Below are positions 37,248-47,358 of a stretch of DNA of 64,000 nt, in pieces (the first letter of the stretch is position 1; every line of letters begins with the position of its first letter). A model generated the notes under the pieces. The model saw only the letters and a list, made by a program, of their open reading frames with translations, was not told the DNA's origin and did no database searches. The position numbers and the translations under genes are program-made. The DNA is from Agromyces sp. CF514 (lineage in GTDB: Bacteria > Actinomycetota > Actinomycetes > Actinomycetales > Microbacteriaceae), in contig NZ_FOZD01000001.1 in assembly GCF_900113185.1 (NCBI RefSeq), positions 2,666,001 to 2,730,000 on the forward strand. The letters run 5' to 3'.

Positions 37248-39677
37248 CTACGGGCGAGGTGAGACAGTGCCCGAGTCGCGCTCGGTCCACAGGGCGAACC
37301 GCCCGTCTCCCGTCGCCGTGAGCAGGGCGGTGCCGGCGCGGTCGCTGCGCACCGGCACCGTGCCGACCCGAACGAGCAGGTCGAGCAGTCGATCGGTCGG
37401 GTGCCCGTAGCCGTTGTCGACGCCGACGCCGATGACGCCGACCGTCGCGGAGAGCTCCTCGTAGAGCCGCTCGCTCTGGTCGGCCGAGCCGTGGTGCGCG
37501 ACCTTCACGAGGTCGACCGGCCCGATCGCGTTCGAGCCGAGGAGGCGGGCCTGGGCCTCTTCGCCGAGGTCGCCGAGGAACACCGCCCGACCGAGCCGGC
37601 CTTCGATCTCGAGGACGACGCTCGCGTCGTTGCCGGGCGCGGTCTCAGGGGGCGGCCAGAGCACGCGCCAGCGCGAGTCGCCGAGCCCGCCCCGGCGACC
37701 GGCGGTCACCTCAACAGCATCCGCCCCCGCAGCGACGAGCGGGTCGAGCACGCGGGCCGACCGATCGCCGTCGAGCGGGCCGTGCACGACCGTCGTCACC
37801 ATGCCGACCACGGCGGGGCTGCCGGCGACGTGATCGGCATCCCAGTGCGTGAGCACGAGCACGTCGATCGACTCGACGCCGAGCAGGTCGAGGCACCTGT
37901 CCAACGCCGCGGGGTCGGGTCCGGTGTCGAAGAGCGCGGTCGCCCCCTCGGAGCGCACGAGCACCGCATCGCCCTGCCCGACGTCGCAGTCCGCGACATC
38001 CCAGTCCGCCGGGTGCGTGGCCCTCGCGACGACCGAAGGCCCGATCACGAGGCCGAGCGGCACGGCGACCAGGAGCACGAACGACGCCGTCACCGTTCGG
38101 CGCAGCGCCGGCCTCAGGGAACGTCCGAGGAGCAGCCAGAGTCCGGCCGCGGTCGCTGCGAGCATCGTGACCGCGCCGAGTGCGTCGGGAAGCCAGGGCA
38201 GTCGCCCCCCGGGCATCGCCGCGGCACCGTGCGCGACGAGCGCGATCCACGTGGCCGGCAGCCAGGCGACCTGGAGGAAGGCGAAGCCGACCGACGGCAG
38301 GAACGGCAGCACGAGGCATCCGATCATGCCGACGATCGTGCCCACCGGCGCCGCAGGAGCCGCGAGCAGGTTCGCCGGAACACCGTAGACCGCCACGGCG
38401 GGATCCAACAGGATGAGCACCGGCTGGCACGCCAGCTGCGCCGCGACCGGGACCGCGAGCACGACGGCCAGCGGCACGGGCATGAGGTCGGACAGCCGGC
38501 GGGCGAGGGGTCCGGCCAACAGGAGCAGCCCCGCGGTCGCCGCCGCCGACAGGGCGAAGCCGTAGTCGCGGGCGAGCCAGGGATCCTGCACGATCAGGAC
38601 CGTGACGGCGACGGAGAGCGCCGAGACGCCGCCCGAGCGCCGGGAGGACGCGACGCCCACCAGGATCACCGCAGCCATGGCCCCGGCCCGGATGACGCTG
38701 GCCTGCGGCGTCACGAGCACCACGAAGCCCGAGAGGGCGAGCAGCGCGACCAAGACCCGTGTGCGCCGGCCCAGGCCGCACGCCGCGGCCAGGCCGAACG
38801 CGGCCGCCGTCACGATCGCGCAGTTCGCCCCCGAGACCGCCGTGAGATGCGTGAGCGAGCTCGCCTTCATGGCGGCGTCGAACTCGGCGCCGACCGCCGA
38901 CGTGTCGCCGATCGCGAGTCCGGGCACGAGCGCCGCACCGTCGCCGTCGAGGCCTGCTGCGGCATCGGCGAATCCACGCCTGAGCTCCGATGCCCACTCG
39001 AGCCACGGCGGCGGCGCGCCGACCACCTCGACCTGATCGGGCGAGACGAGTCGGAAGGCGTTCGGCTCCGCGGCCGGAAGCTGCTGCGCCCTCGCACGGA
39101 GGGCCAGGCGCGTGCCCCACTCGACGTCGGTCGATGCCGGCAATCCGACCGTGACGGGGATCACGGCGGACGCCACGCCGTCGACGCTCACGAGCGCGCC
39201 GTCGACGCGGACCATCGGCTCGTCGGCTGCCCAGACGGCGGCGCGCATCGGCCGGGGCGCAGTGGTGGCCTCGATCACCACGTCGACGGTGCCCCCGGTC
39301 TCGGCGATCGTGACGAGCGGCGACCGCTCGCGTGAGGCGAGCCCCGTCGCAGCGCTCGTCGCGGCAAGGGCCGCCCCGGCGAGCACGACGAGCAGCATGG
39401 CGGCCACGCTCGAGACGACGGCCCGAGTCCGTCGACCGCGGCCGCAGGTCGAAGGGCCGACCGTGCGATCGCGGCGAGCGAGTCGGGCGGCGCCTCCGGC
39501 GATGCCGCGACGATGGGCGAGCACCGACCAGCCGAGCACGAGGAGGGCCACGACCGCGAGGGTCCAGAGTACGAACGCGATCGCTGACGCCTCGGCACCC
39601 GCAGCTGGCATCACGACCGCGACCCACGCCGTCGCCCACGTCGCGCACGCGGGCAGCAGCATGCGGAGGTCGTGCAC
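37248..39677 (-). CDS. comEC: ComEC/Rec2 family DNA-uptake membrane protein
   Basis: Channel for single-stranded DNA entry in natural transformation. The 809-residue protein has an N-terminal DUF4131 region, the polytopic Competence domain (about residues 240-510 with GLAIGDTSAV, LTHLTAVSGANCAIVTAAAFGL), and a C-terminal metallo-beta-lactamase domain: VGQGDAVLV, LTHWDADHVAGS (HxDxDH, the ComEC form) and KVAHHGSADQSERL. GTG start at 39677 directly abuts the comEA stop. The other competence genes are not in this window, so transformation ability cannot be judged. Confidence 0.93.
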   Translation of the reverse strand: MHDLRMLLPACATWATAWVAVVMPAAGAEASAIAFVLWTLAVVALLVLGWSVLAHRRGIAGGAARLARRDRTVGPSTCGRGRRTRAVVSSVAAMLLVVLAGAALAATSAATGLASRERSPLVTIAETGGTVDVVIEATTAPRPMRAAVWAADEPMVRVDGALVSVDGVASAVIPVTVGLPASTDVEWGTRLALRARAQQLPAAEPNAFRLVSPDQVEVVGAPPPWLEWASELRRGFADAAAGLDGDGAALVPGLAIGDTSAVGAEFDAAMKASSLTHLTAVSGANCAIVTAAAFGLAAACGLGRRTRVLVALLALSGFVVLVTPQASVIRAGAMAAVILVGVASSRRSGGVSALSVAVTVLIVQDPWLARDYGFALSAAATAGLLLLAGPLARRLSDLMPVPLAVVLAVPVAAQLACQPVLILLDPAVAVYGVPANLLAAPAAPVGTIVGMIGCLVLPFLPSVGFAFLQVAWLPATWIALVAHGAAAMPGGRLPWLPDALGAVTMLAATAAGLWLLLGRSLRPALRRTVTASFVLLVAVPLGLVIGPSVVARATHPADWDVADCDVGQGDAVLVRSEGATALFDTGPDPAALDRCLDLLGVESIDVLVLTHWDADHVAGSPAVVGMVTTVVHGPLDGDRSARVLDPLVAAGADAVEVTAGRRGGLGDSRWRVLWPPPETAPGNDASVVLEIEGRLGRAVFLGDLGEEAQARLLGSNAIGPVDLVKVAHHGSADQSERLYEELSATVGVIGVGVDNGYGHPTDRLLDLLVRVGTVPVRSDRAGTALLTATGDGRFALWTERDSGTVSPRP

Positions 39678-40430
39678 TCAGAGCGCCACGAGGTCGGAGA
39701 GACCCGCGAACACCGCATCGCCGATGCCGGTGACGTCGTTCAGCTGGTCGACGCTCGTGAACGGGCCGTTCGCGTCGCGATAGTCGAGGATGCGCTGCGC
39801 GAGCGCCGGTCCGATGCGCGGAAGGGTGTCGAGCTCGGCGACGCCCGCGGTGTTCAGGTGCACGAGCCCGTCGGATGCCGCGGCGCCGCCGCCCCCACCG
39901 GCGCCGCCTGCGACCGGAGCCTCGCCGACCGCGTACACGACGAGCTGTTCGCCGTCGACGACCGGGCGGGCGAGGTTCACGCCGGCCGGATCGGCGTCGG
40001 CACCGAACCCGCCCGCCGCGGCGACGGCGTCGACCACCCGGGCGCCCGGATCGAGCTCGACGAGCCCCGGGCGCGCGACGGCGCCGAGCACGTGCACGAG
40101 CAGCGGCAGCGGTTCGTCGACGCCGCCGCCGGACCCGGCGGCAGCGTCGCCCGCCGCGCCGGACAGGCCGGCACCATCGGCTCCCCCGCGATCGCCGACG
40201 CCCCCGGACGACGCCCCGGCTCCGCCGATGGCCTGTTGCGCCCCGCCCCCGCCCGAGGCGAACGACAGGACGGCGGCCACGGCGACCGCCGCGACGAAGA
40301 GCACGACCGCCGCGCCCACGGCGAGCCGCACTCGGGGCCCCGCTCGTCGCGCGGCGGGGTCGAGGGCGTCGAAGGCATCGTGATCGAGCGGGTCGAGCGC
40401 GTCTGGGTGCGGAGCTGAGTCGGCGGGCAT
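39678..40430 (-). CDS. comEA: ComEA-like DNA receptor (SLBB plus helix-hairpin-helix)
   Basis: 250 residues: a cytoplasmic start, one membrane helix (about 40-60, LAVGAAVVLFVAAVAVAAVL), a long Gly/Ala-rich linker, an SLBB domain (VHVLGAVARPGLVELDPGARVVDAVAAAGGF..VNLARPVVDGEQLVVYAVGE) and two C-terminal helix-hairpin-helix motifs (LNTAGVAELDTLPRIGPALAQRILDYRDANGPFTSVDQLNDVTGIGDAVFAGL). The domain order is that of ComEA. I used the ATG at 40430 (MPADSAPHPD). Two Gly-rich linkers would be prone to length variation. Confidence 0.93.
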   Translation of the reverse strand: MPADSAPHPDALDPLDHDAFDALDPAARRAGPRVRLAVGAAVVLFVAAVAVAAVLSFASGGGGAQQAIGGAGASSGGVGDRGGADGAGLSGAAGDAAAGSGGGVDEPLPLLVHVLGAVARPGLVELDPGARVVDAVAAAGGFGADADPAGVNLARPVVDGEQLVVYAVGEAPVAGGAGGGGGAAASDGLVHLNTAGVAELDTLPRIGPALAQRILDYRDANGPFTSVDQLNDVTGIGDAVFAGLSDLVAL

Positions 40431-40639
40431 GCCCGCACGGTACTGTCCTCCGGCAGGTCTCTCGCGCCGCGTGCGGCGAGGTCCGAGCGACCGGCGCATG
40501 GCGGCTCTGGGGAGGAGGTCTCGTCATCCCGACCCGGACCCGCCGCGCCGTCGTCTCGCCGTCGCCGGTCGGGCTAGGGTGAAGGTCGCGCAGCTCGAAG
40601 GCGCGTCGAACGCCCGCTGATCGAGAGTGGAACTCACGA

Positions 40640-41290
40640 ATGCCCGACAACCTCCGGTTCCTCACGCGCGCCGCCACCGCCGCCGTCATCGCGGCGGTCA
40701 CCACGATCGCGCTGTCCGGATGCTTCATGGTGCCGCTGCTCGACGGCCGGTCGCCGTTCGACGATCCGTTCGGAACGAGTCGCTCAGACATCACGGCGGC
40801 GCTCCCCGAGGTGCAGTCCGCCCTCGACGACGTCGACACGGCGAACGGCGCGTGGAGGTACGACGCACGCTCGGGCTCGAACAACTGCGAAGGCTCCTGC
40901 TCGCTGCGCGTCGAGGTCGCGATCGTGCCGGTGGGCGCGGTCGACGCCCTGCAGGCGGCCGTCGACGACACCGGGCGCGTCCCGGTGCCCGAACAGGTGC
41001 TCCGCGACGTGCTCGTCGCCGTCGTGCCCGTCGGCGAGCAGCAGGGCGTCGTGGTGCGCGTCGTACCAGGTCGTTCCGACGACGAGATCGCTCAGGACGG
41101 CGACGCCGATTCGGACATCACGTGGCTCGAAGCCGATCTCGAGCCTGCGGCGACGTCGCTCTTCGGCGCGCCCCCGGTCCTGGGCGCATCGGGCGAGTAC
41201 TCGGTCACCGAGGCGTGGGGCGACGACGTGCAGGTGCAGGCGAACACGCGCACCCACACGGACGTCCTGGCGGCGATGGGTCTGGCCTGA
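40640..41290 (+). CDS. Hypothetical lipoprotein
   Basis: 216 residues beginning MPDNLRFLTRAATAAVIAAVTTIALSGC, a signal peptide with lipobox ALSGC. The mature part (DITAALPEVQSALDDVDTANGAWRYDARSGSNNCEGSCSLRVEV...) has two Cys six residues apart (NNCEGSC) and no domain I recognise. A TAGGGT box at 40575-40580 is a possible promoter. It is divergent from comEA and convergent with leuS. Confidence 0.75.
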   Translation: MPDNLRFLTRAATAAVIAAVTTIALSGCFMVPLLDGRSPFDDPFGTSRSDITAALPEVQSALDDVDTANGAWRYDARSGSNNCEGSCSLRVEVAIVPVGAVDALQAAVDDTGRVPVPEQVLRDVLVAVVPVGEQQGVVVRVVPGRSDDEIAQDGDADSDITWLEADLEPAATSLFGAPPVLGASGEYSVTEAWGDDVQVQANTRTHTDVLAAMGLA

Positions 41291-41292
41291 CG

Positions 41293-41327
41293 CATCGGCC
41301 GGCCGGACCGAGTCCGACCGGCCGATG
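41293..41327. terminator. Bidirectional terminator between lipoprotein gene and leuS
   Basis: Outer 10-bp stem (41293-41302 with 41318-41327), one C/A mismatch, then inner 5-bp stem CGGAC/GTCCG with a 3-nt loop: nearly 16 bp of pairing in the convergent gap. No T-tract. Confidence 0.8.
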
Positions 41328-41354
41328 CCGATGCGCCGAGGGCGACCGAAGCGG

Positions 41355-43922
41355 TCAGGCCCTGATGGCGATGTTCACCAGGTTCGGTGCGCGCACGATG
41401 ACCTTCACGATCTCGCGGTCGCCGATGGTGCGCACGACGGCCTCCGACGCGCGCGCGAGCGCTTCGAGCTCGTCGCCCGAGATCTTCGGGGAGACCTCGA
41501 TGCGGTCGCGGACCTTGCCGTTGACCTGCACGATGGCCGTGACCGACTCCTCGATGAGCAGCGCCGGGTCGGCCTTGCGCCACGGTACGAGGGCGATCGT
41601 CGGCTGGTAGCCGAGGCGCTCCCACATGTCCTCGGCCGTGTACGGCGCGAACAGGTCGAGGATCATCGCCGTGACCTCTGCCGCCTCACGGACGGCCGCA
41701 TCGCCGGCGCCGACGCCAGAGTCGATGGTCTTGCGGGTCGCGTTCACGAGCTCCATGAGACGCGCCACGACGACGTTGAACTTGTACGCCTCGATGAGGC
41801 CGGGCGCGTCGGCGAGCAGGCGATGCGTGACACGGCGGAGCGCCGTGTCGCCGCTCTTCCACTCGACGTCGGGGCTCGAAGTGACCTCGCCGGCGATGCG
41901 CCACGCACGGGCGAGGAACTTCGCGGCACCGGTCGGCGAGACATCCGCCCAGTCGATGTCGTCTTCGGGCGGGCCCGCGAACGCGAGCGTCACGCGCAGC
42001 GCGTCGGTGCCGTGCGCCTTGAGCTCGGACGCGAACTCGACGAGGTTGCCCTTCGACTTCGACATCTTCGAGCCGTCCATGAGCACCATGCCCTGGTTGA
42101 GCAGCGACGTGAACGGCTCGGTGAAGCCCAGGTAGCCCTCGTCGAAGAGCACCTTCGTGATGAAGCGCGAGTACAGCAGGTGCAGGATCGCGTGCTCGAC
42201 ACCGCCCACGTACTGGTCGACGGGCGCCCACTTCTCGGCCTCGGCCGGGTCGAACGCCACGCCCTCGTCGGTCGGGTTGAGGTAGCGCAGGTAGTACCAC
42301 GAGCTGTCGACGAAGGTGTCCATGGTGTCGGAGTCGCGTCGCGCGGCCCCACCGCAGTTCGGGCACGAGACGTTGACCCAGTCCTCGGCGGCGCCGAGCG
42401 GGCTCGAACCCTTCGGCTTGAGGTCGAGGCCCGCGGCATCCGGAAGCCTGACCGGCAGCTCGCTCTCGGGAACGGGCACCTCGCCGCAGTCGGCGCAGTG
42501 GATGATCGGGATGGGCGTGCCCCAGTAGCGCTGGCGCGAGATGAGCCAGTCGCGCAGGCGGAAGTTCTTCGCGGCGCGGCCGAGCCCCCGCTGCTCGAGC
42601 AGCTCGATGACCCGACGGATCGCGTTCGACTTCGAGAGGCCGTCGAGCGGGCCCGAGTTGATGAGGCGGCCCTCGCCCGTGAGCGCGAGGCCCGTCTCGG
42701 CAGGGTTCAGCGGCGGCAGGTCGTCGGGCAGGTACGGCACGCCGTTCTCGTCGAGCGGAATGACCGGGATCACGCCCGTGACGGGCTGGTTCGTGTCGAC
42801 GACCACGCGCACGGGCAGGTCGAAGGCACGCGCGAAGTCGAGGTCGCGCTGGTCGTGCGCCGGCACGGCCATGATCGCACCGTGGCCGTAGTCGGCCAGC
42901 ACGTAGTCGGCGGCCCAGATCGGCATGCGCTCGCCGTTGACGGGGTTGATCGCGTACCGCTCGAGGAACACGCCCGTCTTGGGACGCTCGGTCGAGAGGC
43001 GGTCGATGTCGCTCTCGGTGCGCACCGACTCGAGGTAGCCCTCGAAGCGGGCCCGCACCTCGTCGGTCGCCCCGGCGGCCAGTTCCGCGGCCAGCTCGGA
43101 GTCGGGCGCGACGACCATGAAGGTCGCGCCGAAGAGCGTGTCGGGGCGGGTCGTGAAGACCGGGATGCGCGCGTCGCGCCCCTCGATCTCGAACTCGACG
43201 TCGGCGCCGGCCGAACGACCGATCCAGTTGCGCTGCATCGAGATGACCTTCGACGGCCAGGCGCCCTCGAGCTGGTTCAGGTCGTCGAGGAGGCGGTCGG
43301 CGTAGTCGGTGACGCGGAAGTACCACTGCGTGAGGGCCTTCTTCGTGACGACGGCGCCGCAGCGCTCGCAGTGGCCGTCGACGACCTGCTCGTTGGCGAG
43401 CACGGTCTGGTCGTTGGGGCACCAGTTGACCTGGCCGGCCTTGCGGTACGCGATGCCCTTCTCGTAGAGCTTCAGGAACAGCCACTGGTTCCAGCGGTAG
43501 TACTCGGGGTCGCTCGTGTGCAGCTCGCGCGACCAGTCGAACGACGGCGCGTACTGGCGGAACGACCGCTTCTGCTGGTCGATGTTCTCGTAGGTCCAGC
43601 CGCGAGGGTCGACACCGCGCTTGATGGCCGCATTCTCGGCGGGCAGGCCGAACGAGTCCCAGCCGATGGGATGCAGCACGTCGAACCCCTGGTGGCGCCA
43701 GTAGCGCGCGACCGTGTCGCCGTAGCCGAACGCCTCGGCGTGGCCCATGTGCAGGTCGCCCGAGGGGTACGGGAACATGTCGAGGATGTACTTGCGCGGC
43801 TTCGTGTCACCGGGGCGCCCTGCCGCGAACGGCTTCGCCTCGTCCCATACCGGCAGCCACTTCTCTTGAATGGCGGCGAAGTCGTATGCGCCGGGGTCGA
43901 CCTCGTGCTGCTCGTGTGCCAC
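41355..43922 (-). CDS. leuS: Leucyl-tRNA synthetase
   Basis: Charges tRNA-Leu. The 855-residue class I synthetase has the HIGH motif in [12 protein letters not shown], the CP1 editing insertion with its conserved [12 protein letters not shown], zinc-type Cys motifs, and the KMSKS signature in [11 protein letters not shown]; the C-terminal anticodon-binding domain ends the frame. The GTG at 43922 ([22 protein letters not shown]) matches the family start and has GAGAG upstream; the longer in-frame extension is Arg-rich intergenic sequence. A TAGGCT box 80 bp upstream may be the promoter. Confidence 0.97.
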   Translation of the reverse strand: MAHEQHEVDPGAYDFAAIQEKWLPVWDEAKPFAAGRPGDTKPRKYILDMFPYPSGDLHMGHAEAFGYGDTVARYWRHQGFDVLHPIGWDSFGLPAENAAIKRGVDPRGWTYENIDQQKRSFRQYAPSFDWSRELHTSDPEYYRWNQWLFLKLYEKGIAYRKAGQVNWCPNDQTVLANEQVVDGHCERCGAVVTKKALTQWYFRVTDYADRLLDDLNQLEGAWPSKVISMQRNWIGRSAGADVEFEIEGRDARIPVFTTRPDTLFGATFMVVAPDSELAAELAAGATDEVRARFEGYLESVRTESDIDRLSTERPKTGVFLERYAINPVNGERMPIWAADYVLADYGHGAIMAVPAHDQRDLDFARAFDLPVRVVVDTNQPVTGVIPVIPLDENGVPYLPDDLPPLNPAETGLALTGEGRLINSGPLDGLSKSNAIRRVIELLEQRGLGRAAKNFRLRDWLISRQRYWGTPIPIIHCADCGEVPVPESELPVRLPDAAGLDLKPKGSSPLGAAEDWVNVSCPNCGGAARRDSDTMDTFVDSSWYYLRYLNPTDEGVAFDPAEAEKWAPVDQYVGGVEHAILHLLYSRFITKVLFDEGYLGFTEPFTSLLNQGMVLMDGSKMSKSKGNLVEFASELKAHGTDALRVTLAFAGPPEDDIDWADVSPTGAAKFLARAWRIAGEVTSSPDVEWKSGDTALRRVTHRLLADAPGLIEAYKFNVVVARLMELVNATRKTIDSGVGAGDAAVREAAEVTAMILDLFAPYTAEDMWERLGYQPTIALVPWRKADPALLIEESVTAIVQVNGKVRDRIEVSPKISGDELEALARASEAVVRTIGDREIVKVIVRAPNLVNIAIRA

Positions 43923-44082
43923 GTGACTCTCATTCGTGTCGATATGCGGGCTGCCCGCACTGCGTTCGGGGCGCGCCAGACGTCGGCGCACCGAGCATCA
44001 AGCCTACTCACTCGCGCTGGGCGCTCGCCTCACGCGAATCGAGCCCTCCTGCGTCGCGCTCCGCGTGTCGCCGTCGACCCGC

Positions 44083-45603
44083 TCAGGCGTCGTTCGCGCC
44101 GAGCACCGCGAGCAGCGCGCGGGCCTTGACGCGGGTCTCCTCGACCTCCTCGTCGGGCACCGACAGGGCCGTGATGCCGCCGCCCGTGCCGATCGACGCG
44201 CCCGTCGGACCGAGCACGATCGACCGGATGACCATTGCGAGGTCGAGCGATCCGTCGACCGCCAGATAGCCGAACGCCCCCGAGTACACGCCGCGCGGGC
44301 CGCCCTCGAGGTCGTGCAGGATGCGCATCGCGCTGTGCTTCGGCGCGCCCGTCATCGAGCCCGCCGGGAAGGCCGAGCGCACCGCGTCGACCGCGGTGAG
44401 CGGATGCCGCAGGCGAGCGCGCACGGTCGACACGAGCTGGTGCACGTGCGGATACTCCTCGACGGCGAGCAGGCTCGGCACCTCGACCGTGCCGAGTTCG
44501 GCGATGCGACCGAGGTCGTTGCGCATGAGGTCGACGATCATGAGGTTCTCGGCGCGCTCCTTGTCGCTCTCGTGGAGTTCGCGGCGCAGGCGGCGGTCGT
44601 GCTCGGGATCGTCATGCCTCGGGCGCGTGCCCTTCATCGGCTTCGTCGAGACGACGCCGTCGGGCGTGACGTGCAGGAACAGCTCGGGCGAGGCACTGAG
44701 CAGGGCGTGCTCGCCGAGCCTCAGGTAGCCGCCGTGGTGCGTCGGGCTGGACTCCCGCAGCGCGAGGTACGTGCTCGCAGGGTCGGGCGCCACGTCGACG
44801 TCGACCCGGTTCGTGAGGCACAGCTGGTACGCGTCGCCGCGTCGGATCGCCTGCTGGCACTCGCCGATGAGGCGCGTGTAGGTCTCCGCGTCGTGACGCC
44901 AGCGCGCGGTCGCGGGTGCCGGCGTCGGGGCCGACGACGGGCGAGCGGATGCCTCCGGCTGCGCCGGCGCGGCGGCCCCGCCCCGTTCGGGGTCCGGGCG
45001 GCCGAGGCGCTCCCAGACGGCGACCAGGTCGTGGGCCCAGGCCTCGACGCCCGCGTCGGAGGCGCCGTCACCGTCGGCGTCGCCGTCGCCGTCGAGCCAC
45101 ACGAGCTGGGCCGTGCGCTGGGCGTGGTCGAACACGACGGCCCGGTCGATCCAGAGGAACGCGGCGTCGGGCGTCTCGGCCACGGCCGCGGGAACTCCCA
45201 CGAGCTCGGCCCCGAGCTCGTAGCCGAACCAGCCGAACCAGCCGAGCGGCCCGGCATCGGCGTCGGCGTCGGCGTCGTCCGATCGCGCGCCACCATGTCC
45301 GCTCGTCCGGTGCTCCGCGAGGCGCTCGGCGAGCACCTCGAACACCTCGCCGACGACGGCGGGCCGCACCCGCGCCGCATGGTCGATCGCCACGGGCCGC
45401 GATGTGCTGATCGTGCCGGCCGCGACATCCGCCGTCAGGAGCTCGCTGCCGGCGTGCGCGACCGCGATGACGCTGATGCCCGAGGTCGCGTCGGCGCCGC
45501 CGTCGAGCCAGACGACATGGGTGGCTTCGGTGCAGTGCGCGCGGAAGAGCAGGTGCGGATCGAGCCACCCGTCGAGCCGGCGGCGTCGGATTCGGCGCGG
45601 CAT
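44083..45603 (-). CDS. pabB: Aminodeoxychorismate synthase component I (PabB type)
   Basis: Chorismate-using enzyme of p-aminobenzoate/folate synthesis. The C-terminal half has the chorismate-binding domain: RRGDAYQLCLTNRVDVD, ELFLHVTPDGVVSTKPMKGTRPRHDDPEHDRRLRRELHESDKERAENLMIVDLMRNDLGRIA, FPAGSMTGAPK, SLDLAMVIRSIV. Lys in PMKGT marks PabB (TrpE has PIAGT). The N-terminal half contains two Asp/Ala and Asp/Gly simple repeats (plus strand about 45064-45093 and 45255-45275). No amidotransferase or lyase gene is adjacent. The ATG at 45603 follows cydC by 9 bp on the same strand. Confidence 0.93.
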   Translation of the reverse strand: MPRRIRRRRLDGWLDPHLLFRAHCTEATHVVWLDGGADATSGISVIAVAHAGSELLTADVAAGTISTSRPVAIDHAARVRPAVVGEVFEVLAERLAEHRTSGHGGARSDDADADADAGPLGWFGWFGYELGAELVGVPAAVAETPDAAFLWIDRAVVFDHAQRTAQLVWLDGDGDADGDGASDAGVEAWAHDLVAVWERLGRPDPERGGAAAPAQPEASARPSSAPTPAPATARWRHDAETYTRLIGECQQAIRRGDAYQLCLTNRVDVDVAPDPASTYLALRESSPTHHGGYLRLGEHALLSASPELFLHVTPDGVVSTKPMKGTRPRHDDPEHDRRLRRELHESDKERAENLMIVDLMRNDLGRIAELGTVEVPSLLAVEEYPHVHQLVSTVRARLRHPLTAVDAVRSAFPAGSMTGAPKHSAMRILHDLEGGPRGVYSGAFGYLAVDGSLDLAMVIRSIVLGPTGASIGTGGGITALSVPDEEVEETRVKARALLAVLGANDA

Positions 45604-45612
45604 CCGTTCAGC

Positions 45613-47358
45613 CTACGTCGTGGAGCGACCGTCGGCGCGCCCCTCCGCCATCGTGAACGTGCGGTCGATGAGACGCTCGTCGACGGGCGCGTGCGAGATG
45701 ACGAGCACGGTGCGCCCGGCCCCGCGTGCAGCCGACACGAGGTCGTGCATGAGCGCATCGGCCTGCGCCGCGTCGACGTTCGCGGTCGGCTCGTCGAGCA
45801 CGAGCACGGGGAAGCCTGCGAGGGTCGCACGCGCGAGGGCGATGCGCTGAGCCTGCCCGCCGGAGACGAGGGATCCACGCTCGCCCACCATCGCGTCGAG
45901 GCCGCCGCGTTCGGCGACCCACTCGCGCAGGCCGACGCGGTCGAGCGCGTCGAGCAGGTCGGCGTCGCTCGCGTCGTCGCGGGCGAAGAGCAGGTTCTGG
46001 CGCACCGACTCGTCGAAGAGCCACGGTCGCTGCTCGACCAGCCCGACGAGGCTGCGCAGCGCGTCGGGGTCGAGCCGCGACGCCTCGACGTCGCCGATCC
46101 GGTACGAGCCGTCGTAGTCGAGGAAGCGCACGAGCACGTGCGCGAGCGTCGTCTTGCCCGCGCCCGACGGCCCGCGCAGCAGCGCGCACTCCCCCGGCTC
46201 GAGGTCGAGGTCGACGTGTTCGAGCGCGGTCCCGGATGTCGCGGTGGTCCGCCGTTCCGACTCGACACCGGGTACCGCCTCGTCGCGCCCGTCGACCGCT
46301 GCGGGCCAGGACGCGCGGACGTCGCGGAGTCGGATGCTCGGAGGCACGCGGCCACCGGCCGGGCTGACGGGGTGCGTCGGCGCGACCGGGATGCACGCGG
46401 GCACCTGCTGCGGCACCGCGGATTCGACGCGCGCCGCGCTCGCGCGGGCCTGGCGCCAGGCTGTCGCCGCAAGCGGGATCGCCGCGGCGACCTCGGCGAT
46501 CGCGAGCGGCACGAGCGCGAGCACCGCGAACGTCGGCCCGTCGATGCGTCCCGCTTCGAGCAACGGGGCGGCTGCCGCGAGGCTCGCGGCGACGGCGAAC
46601 CCGCCGATCGCGGTCATCGACGCGGACGCCGCGCCCGCCGCCATGACCCGCGACCTGGTCGCCCGGGCGAGCCGCTCGCCGAGCTGCTCGATGCGTGCGC
46701 GGCTCGCGTCGGCCGCATCGAACGCGACGAGCACGTCGACCGACTGCACGTGCTCGAGGACGGCCGCCTGCAGGTCGCCGCGGAGGGGGGCGAGCTCGCG
46801 CTGCGCCCTGACCGCGGCCGCACGCTGCGCCAGCAGCGTCAGCCCGATGCCCGCCACGAGGCACGCGAGCACCGCGAGCGCCGAGGCCGGAGCGAGCAGC
46901 GCCACGCCGACGATCGCCGCGACGAGCACGATCGCCGCGCTGACGAGCGGCTGCACGACCCGGAGCGGCACGTTCTGGAGTTCGTCGACGTCGTCGACGA
47001 ACCGGGCGAGGAGGTCGCCGCGCCGCGTGCCCACGAGCCCGTCGGGCGCGAGCGGGAGCATGCGCTCGAACACCCCGGTGCGGATCGACGCGAGTTGCCG
47101 GAACGACGCGTCGTGGCCGGTGAGCCGTTCGAGGTAGCGGAATACCGCACGGCCGAGTGCGAACGCGCGCACCCCGACGACGGCGACCGAGAGGTAGAGC
47201 ACGGGCGGCTGCTCCGCGGCGCGCGCGATGAGCCACGCCGAGCACGCGAGCAGGGCGATCGCGGACAGGCCCGACGCCATGCCGGCGAGCACCGAAGGCG
47301 CGAGTCGACCGGCCGACGGGACGGCTGCCCGAAGGGTGGCGATGCCGCGCTCAGACAT
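45613..47358 (-). CDS. cydC: Cysteine/glutathione ABC exporter subunit CydC
   Basis: Half-transporter needed to assemble cytochrome bd. The 581-residue protein has six N-terminal membrane segments and an ABC domain with Walker A LLRGPSGAGKTTLAHVL, signature VSGGQAQRIALARA and Walker B FPVLVLDEPTANVDA. Its sequence resembles the CydC side (AVFRYLERLTGHDASFRQLASIRTGVFERMLPLAPDGLVGTRRGDLLARFVDDVDELQN). ATG 47358 overlaps the cydD stop by 8 bp. Together with cydD the pair exports thiols to keep the periplasmic face reduced. Confidence 0.95.
   Translation of the reverse strand: MSERGIATLRAAVPSAGRLAPSVLAGMASGLSAIALLACSAWLIARAAEQPPVLYLSVAVVGVRAFALGRAVFRYLERLTGHDASFRQLASIRTGVFERMLPLAPDGLVGTRRGDLLARFVDDVDELQNVPLRVVQPLVSAAIVLVAAIVGVALLAPASALAVLACLVAGIGLTLLAQRAAAVRAQRELAPLRGDLQAAVLEHVQSVDVLVAFDAADASRARIEQLGERLARATRSRVMAAGAASASMTAIGGFAVAASLAAAAPLLEAGRIDGPTFAVLALVPLAIAEVAAAIPLAATAWRQARASAARVESAVPQQVPACIPVAPTHPVSPAGGRVPPSIRLRDVRASWPAAVDGRDEAVPGVESERRTTATSGTALEHVDLDLEPGECALLRGPSGAGKTTLAHVLVRFLDYDGSYRIGDVEASRLDPDALRSLVGLVEQRPWLFDESVRQNLLFARDDASDADLLDALDRVGLREWVAERGGLDAMVGERGSLVSGGQAQRIALARATLAGFPVLVLDEPTANVDAAQADALMHDLVSAARGAGRTVLVISHAPVDERLIDRTFTMAEGRADGRSTT

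Noticed and set aside
43923..44082. Possible leucine leader or T-box upstream of leuS
   Set aside because: No Leu-rich frame and no T-box conserved stem or tRNA-binding motif seen; only a possible TAGGCT box.
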